Assembly: GCA_963664715.2 (NCBI GenBank)
Contig: CAXXUY010000011.1
Coordinates: 124,001 to 188,000 of the forward strand
Source: JAPOXR01 sp963664715
Lineage (GTDB): Bacteria; Pseudomonadota; Alphaproteobacteria; Rhodobacterales; Rhodobacteraceae
Direction: 5' to 3'
DNA length: 64,000 bases
Position numbers and translations under genes: made by a program. This document shows, piece after piece, positions 52,417 through 62,009 of this stretch. Below the pieces are notes generated by a model that was given only the letters and a program-made list of their open reading frames with translations, was not told the origin of the DNA and ran no database searches. The stretch's first letter is position 1. Each line of letters starts with the position of its first letter.

Positions 52417-53733
52417 CTACAGCTTCCTGAGAACAGCTGAATAAAAACCGTCCATCCCGCCAATCTTCTGCAAGTGATCCGGTCGTGTCCGAACGCCGCC
52501 CTCCGCGACCTGCCAATCCGGTTCAACTCCGAGAGACCTGCAGTCAAGCCGTTTGATCTGGAGATTCAACTCCTGCGCAAGACTGGTGACCTGCTCTTCA
52601 CCCTCGGAGCGAAGCAATGAGCACACAGAGTAGAGGATGAAGCCATGACGCCTCGTCAGGGCGGCGGCGCGGCTGAGAAGCGAGCGTTGAAGTTGCGCCA
52701 GATCATGACGCTGTTTCTCTCCTCCCGACCTTACATGAGGCAGGTCGGGGTGGCGCCGTATGGTCCCGGTGGCCGTGCAGGGTGCATCCACGACAACGAC
52801 ATCGAATGCTCGCCCAGGATCCCAATCCAGGGCATCTGCACACTGAAGCACAGCGGTCAGGCCGGTCCTGCGCAGGTTTTCACGCAACCGGCCCAGACGC
52901 CGGTCAGAGATGTCAATCGCTGTGACATTTGCGCCTGCAGCTGCACATTGCAGGGTCTTGCCTCCTGGCGCAGCACAGATGTCGAGTACGTCAAGTCCAC
53001 GGATCGAACCCAGCAGCCTTACCGGCACGGAAGCCGCTGCATCCTGAACCCACCAGGATCCCGAGCCGTATTCCGGCAATTCCGACACCCTGGCACGTCC
53101 GGGAAGCCTCAGGCTGCCCGTAGAAAGCAGGATGCCCCCCAGTTCCTTCTGCATCCGAACAGCCACCTCTGCATTGACCGGCGTGAGGTCGAGAGGTGGA
53201 ACCAGTTCATGCGCCGCCTCGATATTCCTGCGAACATCTTCGCCATGCGTCTCGGAAACCGGTGCCCCGATCCATTCCGGGAGCCGCTGGGGATGTGCCC
53301 GGTTCCAGTTCTCTCTTCCTGACTTGCCGGCTGCCTTGCGCAGGACCGCATTCGCCAGGCCGGCAAGGTGACGGGTATTCTTTCCATCCTTGATCAGCCT
53401 GACCGCCTGATCGACTACCAGTTCCGGCACCGAGCCAAGGGCATGGATTTCCGAGATGGCAAGTCTCAGCACCTCGAGTCCGGCCGGATGCGGTTGCCGT
53501 TTGACCATGTGCTTGAGCACGTGGTCGGAGCGGCCCTGCCACCTCAGTGCCGTCTCGGCGAGGAAAAGCGCCCTTGATCGGTCGAGTTTTGTCAAGTCAC
53601 CGAGTCGCGGAGCTGATTCAGAGAGCATTTTCCCCTTCCGGCGCACACCGTCCAGGAGTGAGAGTGCAGCCTTGCGGATGACGAATGAACGCCGCCGGGT
53701 GCCTGAATCGATGTCGGGGCATGACTGGTGCAT
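52417..53733 (-). CDS. rsmB: 16S rRNA (cytosine967-C5)-methyltransferase
   Basis: A 438-aa protein: an N-terminal NusB-like helical domain (about residues 15-140, AALSLLDGVRRKGKMLSE and ALGSVPELVVDQAVRLIK) plus a C-terminal RNA m5C methyltransferase domain with DICAAPGGKTLQ and both catalytic cysteines, DAPCTATGTIRRHPDL and YSVCSLLRSEGEEQV. It methylates C967 of 16S rRNA. I start at the ATG 53731-53733 (MHQSCPDI); the frame is open further but enters the argG leader. Divergent from argG. Confidence 0.9.
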   Translation of the reverse strand: MHQSCPDIDSGTRRRSFVIRKAALSLLDGVRRKGKMLSESAPRLGDLTKLDRSRALFLAETALRWQGRSDHVLKHMVKRQPHPAGLEVLRLAISEIHALGSVPELVVDQAVRLIKDGKNTRHLAGLANAVLRKAAGKSGRENWNRAHPQRLPEWIGAPVSETHGEDVRRNIEAAHELVPPLDLTPVNAEVAVRMQKELGGILLSTGSLRLPGRARVSELPEYGSGSWWVQDAAASVPVRLLGSIRGLDVLDICAAPGGKTLQCAAAGANVTAIDISDRRLGRLRENLRRTGLTAVLQCADALDWDPGRAFDVVVVDAPCTATGTIRRHPDLPHVRSGGEKQRHDLAQLQRSLLSRAAALTRRHGFILYSVCSLLRSEGEEQVTSLAQELNLQIKRLDCRSLGVEPDWQVAEGGVRTRPDHLQKIGGMDGFYSAVLRKL

Positions 53734-53863
53734 CCGGGGGTTATAGCCGAGCAGACCGAATTCCGCATTCCGAACCGACCGATTGATGGAAATTCTGCCG
53801 CCGTTGCCTGTTCCGGGGATTTTCAATAAAGCCCGCCCACGTTTCGGTGCAGAGGAGGCAGGC

Positions 53864-55081
53864 ATGCCCAGTCCGTCAAGAGTTGTTCTGGCCTATTCGG
53901 GCGGTCTGGATACGTCCATCATACTCAAGTGGTTGCAGGTTGAGTACGGTGCCGAAGTGATCACCTTCACGGCGGATCTCGGTCAGGAGGAAGATCTGGA
54001 ACCTGCAAGGCGCAAGGCCGAACTTCTGGGTATCAGTGACATTCGAATTGAAGATCTGAAGGAAGAATTCGCCCGCGATTTCATCTTCCCGATGTTTCGT
54101 GCCAATGCCGTCTACGAGGGACACTACCTGCTCGGGACATCCATCGCCCGTCCATTGATTGCCAAGAGGCTGGTCGAGATCGCTGGCGAAACCGGGGCAG
54201 ACGCAATCGCCCACGGCGCAACCGGAAAGGGCAATGACCAGGTTCGTTTCGAGCTTGCAGCCTACGCCCTCAATCCGGACATCAAGGTCATTGCGCCCTG
54301 GCGCGAGTGGAATCTCGCCAGCAGGACCAAGCTGATGGAGTTCGCCGAACTGCACCAGATTCCGATTGCGCGCGACAAGCGGGGAGAAGCGCCGTTCTCC
54401 GTAGACGCCAACCTTCTCCATACGTCTTCGGAAGGGAAACTGCTCGAAGACCCGTCGATCGAGGCGCCCAGCCACGTCTATCAACGAACAGTGGATCCAG
54501 AAGAGGCACCGGATGAACCGGAATGTGTGGACATCGAATTCGAATGCGGTGATGCGGTAGCTGTCGATGGCGAAAGGTTGAGCCCTGCCCGATTGATCGC
54601 TCGATTGAACCGACTCGGCGGCTCGCATGGTGTCGGCCGCCTCGACCTGGTCGAAAACCGGTTTGTCGGTATGAAATCCCGGGGAATTTACGAGACACCG
54701 GGCGGCACCATCCTCCTTGAGGCACACCGGGGAATTGAACAGATCACGCTCGACAGGGGTGCAGCCCATCTCAAGGACGAGTTCATGCCCAGATATGCGG
54801 AACTGGTCTACAACGGCTTCTGGTTCAGCCCCGAACGCGAAATGCTGCAGGCAGCCATCGACAAGAGCCAGCAACATGTTTCGGGAACCGTCAGAATCAA
54901 GTTGTTCAAGGGCAGCGCCTGCACCATCGGCAGATGGTCGGAACATTCACTGTATTCCGAAAGGCATGTGACATTCGAGGACGATGCCGGTGCCTACGAC
55001 CAGAAGGATGCCGCCGGATTCATCAGGCTGAATGCCCTCAGGCTGAAGCTGCTTGGCAACCGCAACAGGAAGCATGGCTGA
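53864..55081 (+). CDS. argG: Argininosuccinate synthase
   Basis: A 405-aa enzyme. The PP-loop is VVLAYSGGLDTSIILKWL near residue 8, with TADLGQEEDLEPAR and the substrate loop HGATGKGNDQVRFEL; SEGKLLEDP and GRWSEHSLYS also match. It joins citrulline and aspartate using ATP in arginine synthesis. The ATG at 53864 follows AGAGGAGG (53851-53858) by 5 nt, a strong site; the open frame upstream to 53783 is leader. argH is not in the window. Confidence 0.96.
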   Translation: MPSPSRVVLAYSGGLDTSIILKWLQVEYGAEVITFTADLGQEEDLEPARRKAELLGISDIRIEDLKEEFARDFIFPMFRANAVYEGHYLLGTSIARPLIAKRLVEIAGETGADAIAHGATGKGNDQVRFELAAYALNPDIKVIAPWREWNLASRTKLMEFAELHQIPIARDKRGEAPFSVDANLLHTSSEGKLLEDPSIEAPSHVYQRTVDPEEAPDEPECVDIEFECGDAVAVDGERLSPARLIARLNRLGGSHGVGRLDLVENRFVGMKSRGIYETPGGTILLEAHRGIEQITLDRGAAHLKDEFMPRYAELVYNGFWFSPEREMLQAAIDKSQQHVSGTVRIKLFKGSACTIGRWSEHSLYSERHVTFEDDAGAYDQKDAAGFIRLNALRLKLLGNRNRKHG

Positions 55082-55197
55082 ACTGTCCAAGCCGGGGACT
55101 GAAGGCCCTGGCCCAGTGTTCACGATTGCGTCATCCTATTGATGAGCGGCATCAATGCTGTAAAGAGTTTGATCCTGCAATCCCGACGGAGATTCCC

Positions 55198-55854
55198 ATG
55201 CCCTGTTTGCCAGCAAAAAGACTTGGAGCCGCAGTCGCTCTCGCCACCGGCATGTTGGTTGCAACCGTATCAGCATCTGTTTCCGCAACGGTGTCGGCGA
55301 TTTTCGCCGGCGGTTGTTTCTGGTGCGTTGAATCGGATTTCGATTCAGTTGACGGAGTCCTCGCAACGACTTCCGGCTACACCGGCGGCCATGTGGAAAA
55401 TCCGACCTACAAGGATGTGACGAGGGGTGGAAGCGGCCACTATGAAGTCGTGAAGATCGACTATGATCCGGACGTGGTTTCATTCAGCGAACTCGCTCAC
55501 AAGTTCTTTCGCAGCGTTGATCCGACAGATGACGGAGGTCAGTTCTGCGACCGCGGTGACAGCTACCGGACAGCGATATTTGCGATGGACAATGAACAGC
55601 GTTCAGCCGCGGAAGATGCCAAGGCCGAGGCCGCCTCGGCACTGGGAATGAAAATCGTGACTCCCATTCTCCAGGCCGCCGAGTTTTATCCTGCCGAGGA
55701 TTATCACCAGAACTACTATGCAGGAACCAAGCTGGTCATCACCCGGTTTGGCATCGTCAAGCAGTCGGACGCATACAAGCGCTACCGAATGGCATGCGGC
55801 CGAGACGAGCGTGTCAAGATGCTCTGGGGTGATCAGGCAATCTTTGCGCACTGA
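55198..55854 (+). CDS. msrA: Peptide methionine sulfoxide reductase MsrA, exported form
   Basis: A 218-aa protein. The catalytic motif FAGGCFWCVESDFDSVDG (C40) reduces methionine-S-sulfoxide; TSGYTGGHVENPTYKDV and AEDYHQNYY are conserved. An N-terminal hydrophobic segment (residues 10-35, AAVALATGMLVATVSAS) looks like a signal peptide, so the enzyme probably works in the periplasm. The ATG at 55198 follows GGAG (55188-55191) by 6 nt. A recycling cysteine may be the one in the C-terminal MACGRDE. Confidence 0.92.
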   Translation: MPCLPAKRLGAAVALATGMLVATVSASVSATVSAIFAGGCFWCVESDFDSVDGVLATTSGYTGGHVENPTYKDVTRGGSGHYEVVKIDYDPDVVSFSELAHKFFRSVDPTDDGGQFCDRGDSYRTAIFAMDNEQRSAAEDAKAEAASALGMKIVTPILQAAEFYPAEDYHQNYYAGTKLVITRFGIVKQSDAYKRYRMACGRDERVKMLWGDQAIFAH

Positions 55855-56044
55855 CCGTGCCGATCTCGGCAGTGTAACGGAACCGAATTCGTTTACCTTT
55901 TCCTGCCAGACAAATGAAGGTTTCCTCCTGGCCGGACCTCGACGGGTCCGGCTGAACCCGTTCTCACATGGTCCTTGCGACAGCGGTGGGGATGGACGGG
56001 TTGTTTCAGGAATCTGTCGCGGCGTTCACGGCACCAGGCAACTG

Positions 56045-56329
56045 TCAGCCCACGCCAAAGATGCTCCTGAGGATTGACCTGATCGCCAAAACGCCGAAGA
56101 GCAAGACCAGGGGCGAGAGATCGAGCATGCCAAGTGTGGGTATGAAACGGCGAATTCGCGAATAGATCGGGTCAAGCAACCGTTCGAGTTCCTGCCAGAT
56201 CACTACGACGTAACGGTTCTTGGAATCCAGAATCCCAAATCCGACCAACCAACTCATGATCACATGCGCAAATACGACATACACGAGCAGGTTAAGAGCC
56301 AGCAAGATGATCTCGGCGATGAAGTTCAT
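56045..56329 (-). CDS. YggT-family membrane protein
   Basis: A 94-aa protein with two transmembrane segments, about residues 5-28 (AEIILLALNLLVYVVFAHVI) and 68-88 (MLDLSPLVLLFGVLAIRS), separated by an amphipathic loop with LERLLDPIYSRIRRFIP, the YggT hallmark. YggT proteins are linked to cell-envelope or division processes but lack a firm function. It faces the MFS gene start across 190 bp. Confidence 0.88.
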   Translation of the reverse strand: MNFIAEIILLALNLLVYVVFAHVIMSWLVGFGILDSKNRYVVVIWQELERLLDPIYSRIRRFIPTLGMLDLSPLVLLFGVLAIRSILRSIFGVG

Positions 56330-56518
56330 GGTTCAGTCCATCCGGCTCATTCCTAAACGGAAGTAGTATTTGGCATCACAAAACACAACCCTGACTGCCA
56401 GCACTCGACAAGGAAGGCTTGAAGCCCGTCAGTTCAGAAAATAGTCTGTTCATCTGAGCCCGCCGGCGAAATGAGCTGCCGGGTTGCTCACGCACAGCTG
56501 TAAACCGGGGGAGTAGTC

Positions 56519-57847
56519 ATGGCCGGATTTGGAAGGAAGGTTTGGGGCTGGATGTTCTTTGACTGGGCCAGCCAGCCATACTTCACCTTGATGCTGACCT
56601 TCATATTCGGTCCGTATTTTGCCTCGGCGGTCATGTCTGATCCGGTAGTTGCCCAGGAGTATTGGGGGTGGATGCTGGCGGTAGTCGGCATTCTGATCGC
56701 CGTGTTGGCGCCATTGCTCGGTTCAATCGCAGATGGAACCGGGTCGCGGCTTCGCTGGGTTGGCGTCTTTTCGATTCTCTATGTGTGTGCCTCCTGTTCG
56801 CTATGGTGGGCAGTGCCAGGGGCTGAACAGTGGCTGATGATTCTGGCCGTGTTTGGAGTCGGGATGCTGGCGGTGGAGTTCGCGACGATATTCACCAACG
56901 CGATGTTGCCCGAACTCGGACCAAGGTCTGACGTTGGGTTGATATCCGGATCAGGATGGGCATTCGGTTATGCCGGTGGAATCGTTGCGCTGTTGGTCTC
57001 GCTGTTGTTTCTTGCTGAGAACGCGGCAGGGGTAACCCTTCTCGGCAACCCGCCGGCCCTGGGTCTGGACCCGGATGCCAGGGAGGGCACCCGGGCGATA
57101 GGTGTCCTCACCGGACTCTGGTTTGTCGTGTTCATGGTGCCGTTCTTTCTCTGGGTCAGGAAGGACTCGCGCCGTGATGTCGACGACAGCCGAACCGTAT
57201 CCGGACTGCTGGACACGATTCGCAACCTGCCGGGCCAGCCCAGCCTTCTCGCCTATCTCGGCTCATCGATGTTCTATCGCGATGCCCTGAACGGGCTCTA
57301 CGCATTCGGCGGGATCTACGCCACCGGTGTATTGGGCTGGTCCGTCGTTCAGATTGGCACATTCGGACTTGCCAGTCTTGTCTTCGGTTGCATTTTTGCC
57401 TGGATTGGCGGCTTTGCAGATCGAAAGTTCGGACCGAAAAGGGTCATCGTGTTCTGCATCGCCCTGTTGTCGCTGGCATGTGCGATTATCATCTCGACAT
57501 CTGGCGAGATGGTACTGTTGATTCCGGTAGCGGCCGGGTCGTCGGCTCCTGACATTGCCTTTTTTGTCTGCGGCTGCCTGATAGGCGCTGGAGGTGGAGT
57601 GTTACAGGCTGTGTCGCGAACCATGATGGTTGTTCAAGCCAACCAGAGTCGAATGACGGAAGCGTTCGGCCTATATGCGCTCGCAGGCCGCGCGACCGCG
57701 TTCCTGGCTCCTGCCCTGATTGCCTCGGTAACCGCACTGACCGGTGACCAGAGGCTTGGAGTGGCACCACTGATCCTCCTGTTTGTCGTTGGCCTGGCGC
57801 TAATGAAATGGGTTGATCCAGAGGGTTCCGGCGATGGATCCGGCTAG
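56519..57847 (+). CDS. MFS transporter, UMF1 (Vps-Atg22-like) family
   Basis: A 442-aa membrane protein with about twelve transmembrane helices. WGWMFFDWASQPYFTLM at the start, IAVLAPLLGSIADGTGSRLR and SGSGWAFGYAGGIVAL match the UMF1/Atg22-like MFS group; YASQP-like DWASQPYF is a family signature. A substrate is not known. The ATG at 56519 follows a GGGGGAG run (about 56506). Its last 14 bp overlap the start of the second mepA gene, suggesting co-translation. Confidence 0.87.
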   Translation: MAGFGRKVWGWMFFDWASQPYFTLMLTFIFGPYFASAVMSDPVVAQEYWGWMLAVVGILIAVLAPLLGSIADGTGSRLRWVGVFSILYVCASCSLWWAVPGAEQWLMILAVFGVGMLAVEFATIFTNAMLPELGPRSDVGLISGSGWAFGYAGGIVALLVSLLFLAENAAGVTLLGNPPALGLDPDAREGTRAIGVLTGLWFVVFMVPFFLWVRKDSRRDVDDSRTVSGLLDTIRNLPGQPSLLAYLGSSMFYRDALNGLYAFGGIYATGVLGWSVVQIGTFGLASLVFGCIFAWIGGFADRKFGPKRVIVFCIALLSLACAIIISTSGEMVLLIPVAAGSSAPDIAFFVCGCLIGAGGGVLQAVSRTMMVVQANQSRMTEAFGLYALAGRATAFLAPALIASVTALTGDQRLGVAPLILLFVVGLALMKWVDPEGSGDGSG

Positions 57848-58742
57848 TGCGAGGAATGCTAGCCTGGCAGCGCTCGCAATGTTGACTGTTGCGCTGTGGC
57901 CCCAGTCCACTGCCGGACAGCAGTCCAGGGCGATCGATTATTTCGGCGCAGCGAAGGAAAGCTCACGTCAGCCCCCCAATCCCATTGGCAGCTATGCCAG
58001 GGGATGCCTGGCCGGTGCGGTGCGGCTTCCGGATACAGGTCCCACCTGGCAAGCCATGAGGCCAAGCCGCAACCGCCACTGGGGGCATCCCGTTCTGGTG
58101 GAGTACATTGTCGATCTCAGCAGGAAGGCCGCCAAGCTGGGCTGGATCGGTCTCTATGTCGGCGACATGTCGCAACCGCGGGGTGGTCCGATGACCTATG
58201 GACATCAGTCGCACCAGACCGGGCTGGATGTCGATATCTGGCTGCTGCCTCCCGATAGGTTGAATCTGACAAGGAAAGAACGGGATGAAATCAGCTTTGT
58301 CTCGATCAGGTCGCCGGACCAGGCCAGCCTGTCGGGCAACTGGACCGATACCCATATGCAGATTCTGAAGGCTGCGGCCGATTATCCAATTGTCGACCGG
58401 ATTTTCGTTACCGCCCCGGCAAAGATCTACATGTGCAAACATGCCGGGAATGATCGCGCCTGGCTCCAGAAGATCAGGCCACTCTACGGCCACGACAGCC
58501 ACTTCCATGTAAGGCTCAAATGTCCGGCCGGTTCGACCTATTGCAGGACCCAGACACCGACCGTCGCGGAACTCTCGGGAGGTGGAGACGGGTGTGATGC
58601 AAGCCTTCGATGGTGGGTTACCGGCTACCTTGACAGTCTAAAGGCCCAGCCGAAGAAACCTGCAAAGCCGGCGCCTGGTGTGCGTGCCTATACGATGGCT
58701 GACCTTCCTAACCTGTGCAGGCAGGTTCTGAAATCAAACTGA
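57834..58742 (+). CDS. mepA: Penicillin-insensitive murein endopeptidase, second copy
   Basis: A 302-aa paralogue of the gene at 50323: GPTWQAMRPSRNRHWGHPV, QPRGGPMTYGHQSHQTG, LDVDIWLLPPDRLNL and HDSHFHVRLKCPAG with the zinc His/Asp set. The signal peptide runs about residues 8-30. The two copies share most of the sequence over 250 residues but differ in the N-terminus and at many positions in the middle. The ATG at 57834 overlaps the MFS gene by 14 bp. Both look intact. Confidence 0.92.
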   Translation: MDPASARNASLAALAMLTVALWPQSTAGQQSRAIDYFGAAKESSRQPPNPIGSYARGCLAGAVRLPDTGPTWQAMRPSRNRHWGHPVLVEYIVDLSRKAAKLGWIGLYVGDMSQPRGGPMTYGHQSHQTGLDVDIWLLPPDRLNLTRKERDEISFVSIRSPDQASLSGNWTDTHMQILKAAADYPIVDRIFVTAPAKIYMCKHAGNDRAWLQKIRPLYGHDSHFHVRLKCPAGSTYCRTQTPTVAELSGGGDGCDASLRWWVTGYLDSLKAQPKKPAKPAPGVRAYTMADLPNLCRQVLKSN

Positions 58743-58934
58743 TCCAGACTGCCGTTCAGCAGGGTATTGTGGCCTTGCAGTTTCAGGCGATACCGACCCT
58801 GGGGATTGTCCAAAGCAGATAATACCATTGCAGGTCTCGAAACTGGAAAAAAACATCGATTTCGAATTCTGCATTGGGCGGCCAGGCAACCAACAAGCCC
58901 ATTCTGGCAAACTCTCTGATTAGGGACGAGACAG

Positions 58935-59531
58935 TTACAAAAGCAGGTTTCGGACTGGATCCAAAGCGGAATGATCAAGATTCCAGAAACCCTTCTTTGC
59001 TGCAACGCCAACCGAAACACTTGGTTCCTGCTGCACTGCAATCCATGCATAGGCTCGCGACTTCGGCATCCTGTTGGCAGGGATCTTCCTGGGAATACAC
59101 CCAAGAAAATCATTGATGCATGCGTCTTCCGACGTTCCTTCAAAAGTCTTGCACAGCAGAGTTTCGAGCATGCCTGGTTGGCTGTTTCCGGGCAAGATCA
59201 ACACCGTCACCTCGGGACTGCAACTGCTGGGGAGCCCAACTGCATCCGGTACAGGCAGACACACCTTCCGAAGACAGGACTGGACGCTCTGAAACGCTTG
59301 ACCAGCTTCAGATTCGGCATCCCGCACCACGCCAATTCTGGCAACGGTGTGGAATCCCGGCATTCTTGTGAACGCATCCAGAAAACCCCGCAATTCATGT
59401 ATGACGCCAAAGTTCTGAATCTGCACACTTCCGGGAATCCCGAGATGAACTGTGAATGCTTCCAAGAAATTCTTGACATCGTTACCTTCCACAAGAATCT
59501 GATTTGCAGAAGTAATCTCTACCCGTTTCAC
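58935..59531 (-). CDS. TOPRIM-like DUF3226-type protein, putative effector
   Basis: A 198-aa protein with QILVEGNDVKNFLEAF (Glu E15) and GVVRDAESEAGQAFQSV (D71, E73), the acidic positions of the DUF3226 (TOPRIM-like) fold; the tail has EDACINDFLGCIPRKIPANR, also typical. It directly follows an AAA ATPase on the same strand: the ATPase stop TAG lies 1 bp before this GTG start, with GGAGG 9 nt upstream. Family knowledge: ATPase plus TOPRIM pairs (PARIS-like, OLD-like) act as antiphage systems. The role here is inference. Confidence 0.75.
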   Translation of the reverse strand: MKRVEITSANQILVEGNDVKNFLEAFTVHLGIPGSVQIQNFGVIHELRGFLDAFTRMPGFHTVARIGVVRDAESEAGQAFQSVQSCLRKVCLPVPDAVGLPSSCSPEVTVLILPGNSQPGMLETLLCKTFEGTSEDACINDFLGCIPRKIPANRMPKSRAYAWIAVQQEPSVSVGVAAKKGFWNLDHSALDPVRNLLL

Positions 59532-59532
59532 A

Positions 59533-60585
59533 CTAACGAACCTCCAGCCCGTGCTTGATGGCCGCTGCCCGCTCGCTTTCGTCATAGATTGTACACCGGA
59601 TACTGTTTTCGTCGGCATCAAGCCGGTAGAGCAAGAGACCAATTTCCATGAGCGAAGAATGTGCTGCCTCCACACATTCAAGGCTGTGTGTGGTCGCAAA
59701 TACCTGCGTATCAAATCTTCGTGCGGCAAGCCCGACGGATTCCCATACCTTTGGCAGGATGGAGTGATGCAAACCGTTCTCGATCTCGTCTACAAGGACG
59801 ATGCCTCCCGGTGATGTTGCAATCGCAAGTACCAGACGTGCTATCCTGGTCATTCCTTCACCCAACGCTGGTAAGGGTATCAATTCAGGGAGGCCAACGT
59901 CGCCCCAAATCATGGGGCTGCCACTCGCCGTATTGTCTTCTATGCTCTGCAGGTTTCGTTCAATGTTCTGCAATGCTTCGACCACCAGTTTGCCCTGCTT
60001 TCGGGTACGGAGTTGTCCCAACCGGGCAGCGTCTTCCTGAAGACCCCCGGTTCGCGACGAAAGATACGTGGCCGGAAACCCAGTACGCACATTTGGTTGC
60101 GTGACATGAACGCCCTGACCCGCCAATTGCAGACTGCCTCTCAGATTTCGACGCGATCCATCATTGAACTGGAACTCGAGTGTATCGCGATCTGACATTC
60201 TCGATGTCAAAATCTGTTTCAAGTCATCAAATTGAATTTCGGTTTTATTGGCCCTTGGCAAAGTTATGGTCAAATCCAGCTTGCCAAACTCCCTGAATTT
60301 CCCCGAGATCTTGATCTCCTGATCGATATCAAAATCCGAAAACAGGGGTTTCCACAAGAAATCGCGTTGCGCTTCCAGCGGTCCGGGTGCAGGCACCATT
60401 CCACGCGATGCACAAATGTTAAGTGCCGGATTGGGGTTGCCCCAACCAGACAACAACAATATCGATTCAAGTAGGCTTGTCTTGCCAGAGTTGTTGCGCC
60501 CGGCGATTAGGTTGATGCGGCTCGTCTCTTTGATGTCAAGGCTCTTCAGCCCTCTGAAGTTCCTTATCTGCAAATGTTCGAACAT
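59533..60585 (-). CDS. AAA_15/AAA_21-type ATPase, partner of the TOPRIM-like protein
   Basis: A 350-aa SMC-like ATPase. N-terminal IRNFRGLKSLDI precedes Walker A AGRNNSGKTSLLES (G29-T36); the C-terminal half has signature LGEGMTRIAR (241-250), Walker B IVLVDEIENGLHH (262-274) and H-loop FATTHSLEC (H300). Small size and layout match the ATPase of PARIS-like or OLD-like defence pairs. The ATG at 60583-60585 follows GGGGAG by 8 nt; the open frame to 60768 is leader. Its stop is 1 bp before the TOPRIM-like gene. Confidence 0.85.
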   Translation of the reverse strand: MFEHLQIRNFRGLKSLDIKETSRINLIAGRNNSGKTSLLESILLLSGWGNPNPALNICASRGMVPAPGPLEAQRDFLWKPLFSDFDIDQEIKISGKFREFGKLDLTITLPRANKTEIQFDDLKQILTSRMSDRDTLEFQFNDGSRRNLRGSLQLAGQGVHVTQPNVRTGFPATYLSSRTGGLQEDAARLGQLRTRKQGKLVVEALQNIERNLQSIEDNTASGSPMIWGDVGLPELIPLPALGEGMTRIARLVLAIATSPGGIVLVDEIENGLHHSILPKVWESVGLAARRFDTQVFATTHSLECVEAAHSSLMEIGLLLYRLDADENSIRCTIYDESERAAAIKHGLEVR

Positions 60586-61175
60586 CAGGTTGGCTCCCCA
60601 GCCAGCAGTAGTTTGAGGATGAATTGGTTCTTGCAGACCAACGCCGCGCCTCCAACCACCTTGCGAATTCGTGCCGACACGGCAGACTGGCCTGTTTCTT
60701 CTGCCTAATCGCGAATCATCGTTGGATAAAACACTGTGGATCGCGCGGCGCCATTTTACCGTGTTCATGCGTCATTGCTGCTGCGTTCGACAGCCTGGCG
60801 AACTCTGGACCCCAAACAAGTGCTCCTGTTCCATTTGGCATGGAGGGCCGGGCGGTGCAATCGTCCCGGAGATGGCAAGGCGCGTTGGCACCGCTCGGCA
60901 AAGACCAGTCGAAGTCTTGAAGAAGCAGTCGAACGGGTAACGGTGCCGGAAGTGAAACTGGCTTGACAGCCAAGAGTCCTGGGTCTGCACACGCAACCAG
61001 ACCAACTCGCCATGTTTCAGTTGTCTGGATTGGCTCCAATTCCAATTCCGATTTGCATCTGCTTCTCCGCCAGCAACCACAGTCCAGACACTCACTTCCC
61101 GATTGCAAACAACCATGCAGCGCGGATAAGTCGAATCGGCCCAGGATTGTACGGGAATTCGAAATGGAGAACGGC
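60586..61175. other. Intergenic region between the ATPase pair and dapD, no gene recognised
   Basis: 590 bp with no assignable gene. The open frame upstream of dapD (60963-61175) lacks DapD features and has a noncoding-like composition. The promoters of the divergent genes must lie here; no convincing -35/-10 pairs were found. Confidence 0.5.
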
Positions 61176-62000
61176 ATGGACCATTCCGCGCTTGAGGCAC
61201 GAATCGAGGAAGCCTGGGAGAGCCGCGAGACTATATCTCCCGAAACTTCCGGACCGGTCAGGGATGCGGTCGAGTCGGTCCTCGAGGCACTTGACCGCGG
61301 CAAGTTGCGTGTGGCTGAGCCGGTCGGCAATGACTGGAAGGTCAATCAGTGGGCCAAGAAGGCAGTGCTGCTGGGATTCAGGCTGAAGGACATGGAATCG
61401 CAGCCGGGCGGACCCCAGGATTCCACCTGGTGGGACAAGGTCGATTCAAAGTTCCGGGGCTGGGGGCCAAGGGAGTGGAAGGAAGCCGGATTCCGCGCCG
61501 TTCCGAATTGCATTGTCCGGCATTCTGCCCATGTCGCGCCAGGAGTCGTGCTCATGCCCTGTTTCGTGAATCTGGGCGCATATGTCGGTGAAGGCACCAT
61601 GGTGGATACCTGGGCGACCGTCGGCTCATGTGCGCAGATCGGCCGGAATGTCCATCTTTCAGGAGGTGCCGGGATCGGTGGTGTACTGGAACCGATGCAG
61701 GCCGGACCCACCATTATCGAAGACAATTGTTTCATTGGCGCAAGATCCGAAGTTGTCGAGGGTGTTGTCGTCCGCGAAGGTTCCGTACTGGGAATGGGTG
61801 TCTTTATCGGGCAGTCGACAAAGATCATCGACCGCGAAACCGGACGGGTTCACTACGGCGAAGTCCCGCCATATTCCGTAGTCGTCGCCGGCTCATCCCC
61901 GTCCTCCGGAGGCGTCAACCTGTATTGCGCCGTGATTGTGAAACGGGTCGACGCCAGGACCAGAAGCAAGGTCGGCATCAACGAATTGCTGCGGGACTAG
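61176..62000 (+). CDS. dapD: 2,3,4,5-tetrahydropyridine-2,6-dicarboxylate N-succinyltransferase
   Basis: A 274-aa left-handed beta-helix acyltransferase. The hexapeptide core includes VAPGVVLMPCFVNLGAYVGE, DTWATVGSCAQIGRNVHLS and GGVLEPMQAGPTIIED; SVVVAGSSPS and the final INELLRD are typical. It succinylates tetrahydrodipicolinate in the succinylase branch of lysine/DAP synthesis. I prefer the ATG at 61176 because GGAG (61166-61169) lies 6 nt before it; an ATG at 61164 is also in frame. dapE follows after 9 bp. Confidence 0.96.
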   Translation: MDHSALEARIEEAWESRETISPETSGPVRDAVESVLEALDRGKLRVAEPVGNDWKVNQWAKKAVLLGFRLKDMESQPGGPQDSTWWDKVDSKFRGWGPREWKEAGFRAVPNCIVRHSAHVAPGVVLMPCFVNLGAYVGEGTMVDTWATVGSCAQIGRNVHLSGGAGIGGVLEPMQAGPTIIEDNCFIGARSEVVEGVVVREGSVLGMGVFIGQSTKIIDRETGRVHYGEVPPYSVVVAGSSPSSGGVNLYCAVIVKRVDARTRSKVGINELLRD

Positions 62001-62009
62001 GACTCAGCC

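Noticed and set aside
53876..54946. 356-codon ORF on the minus strand
   Set aside because: Antisense to argG; no domain.
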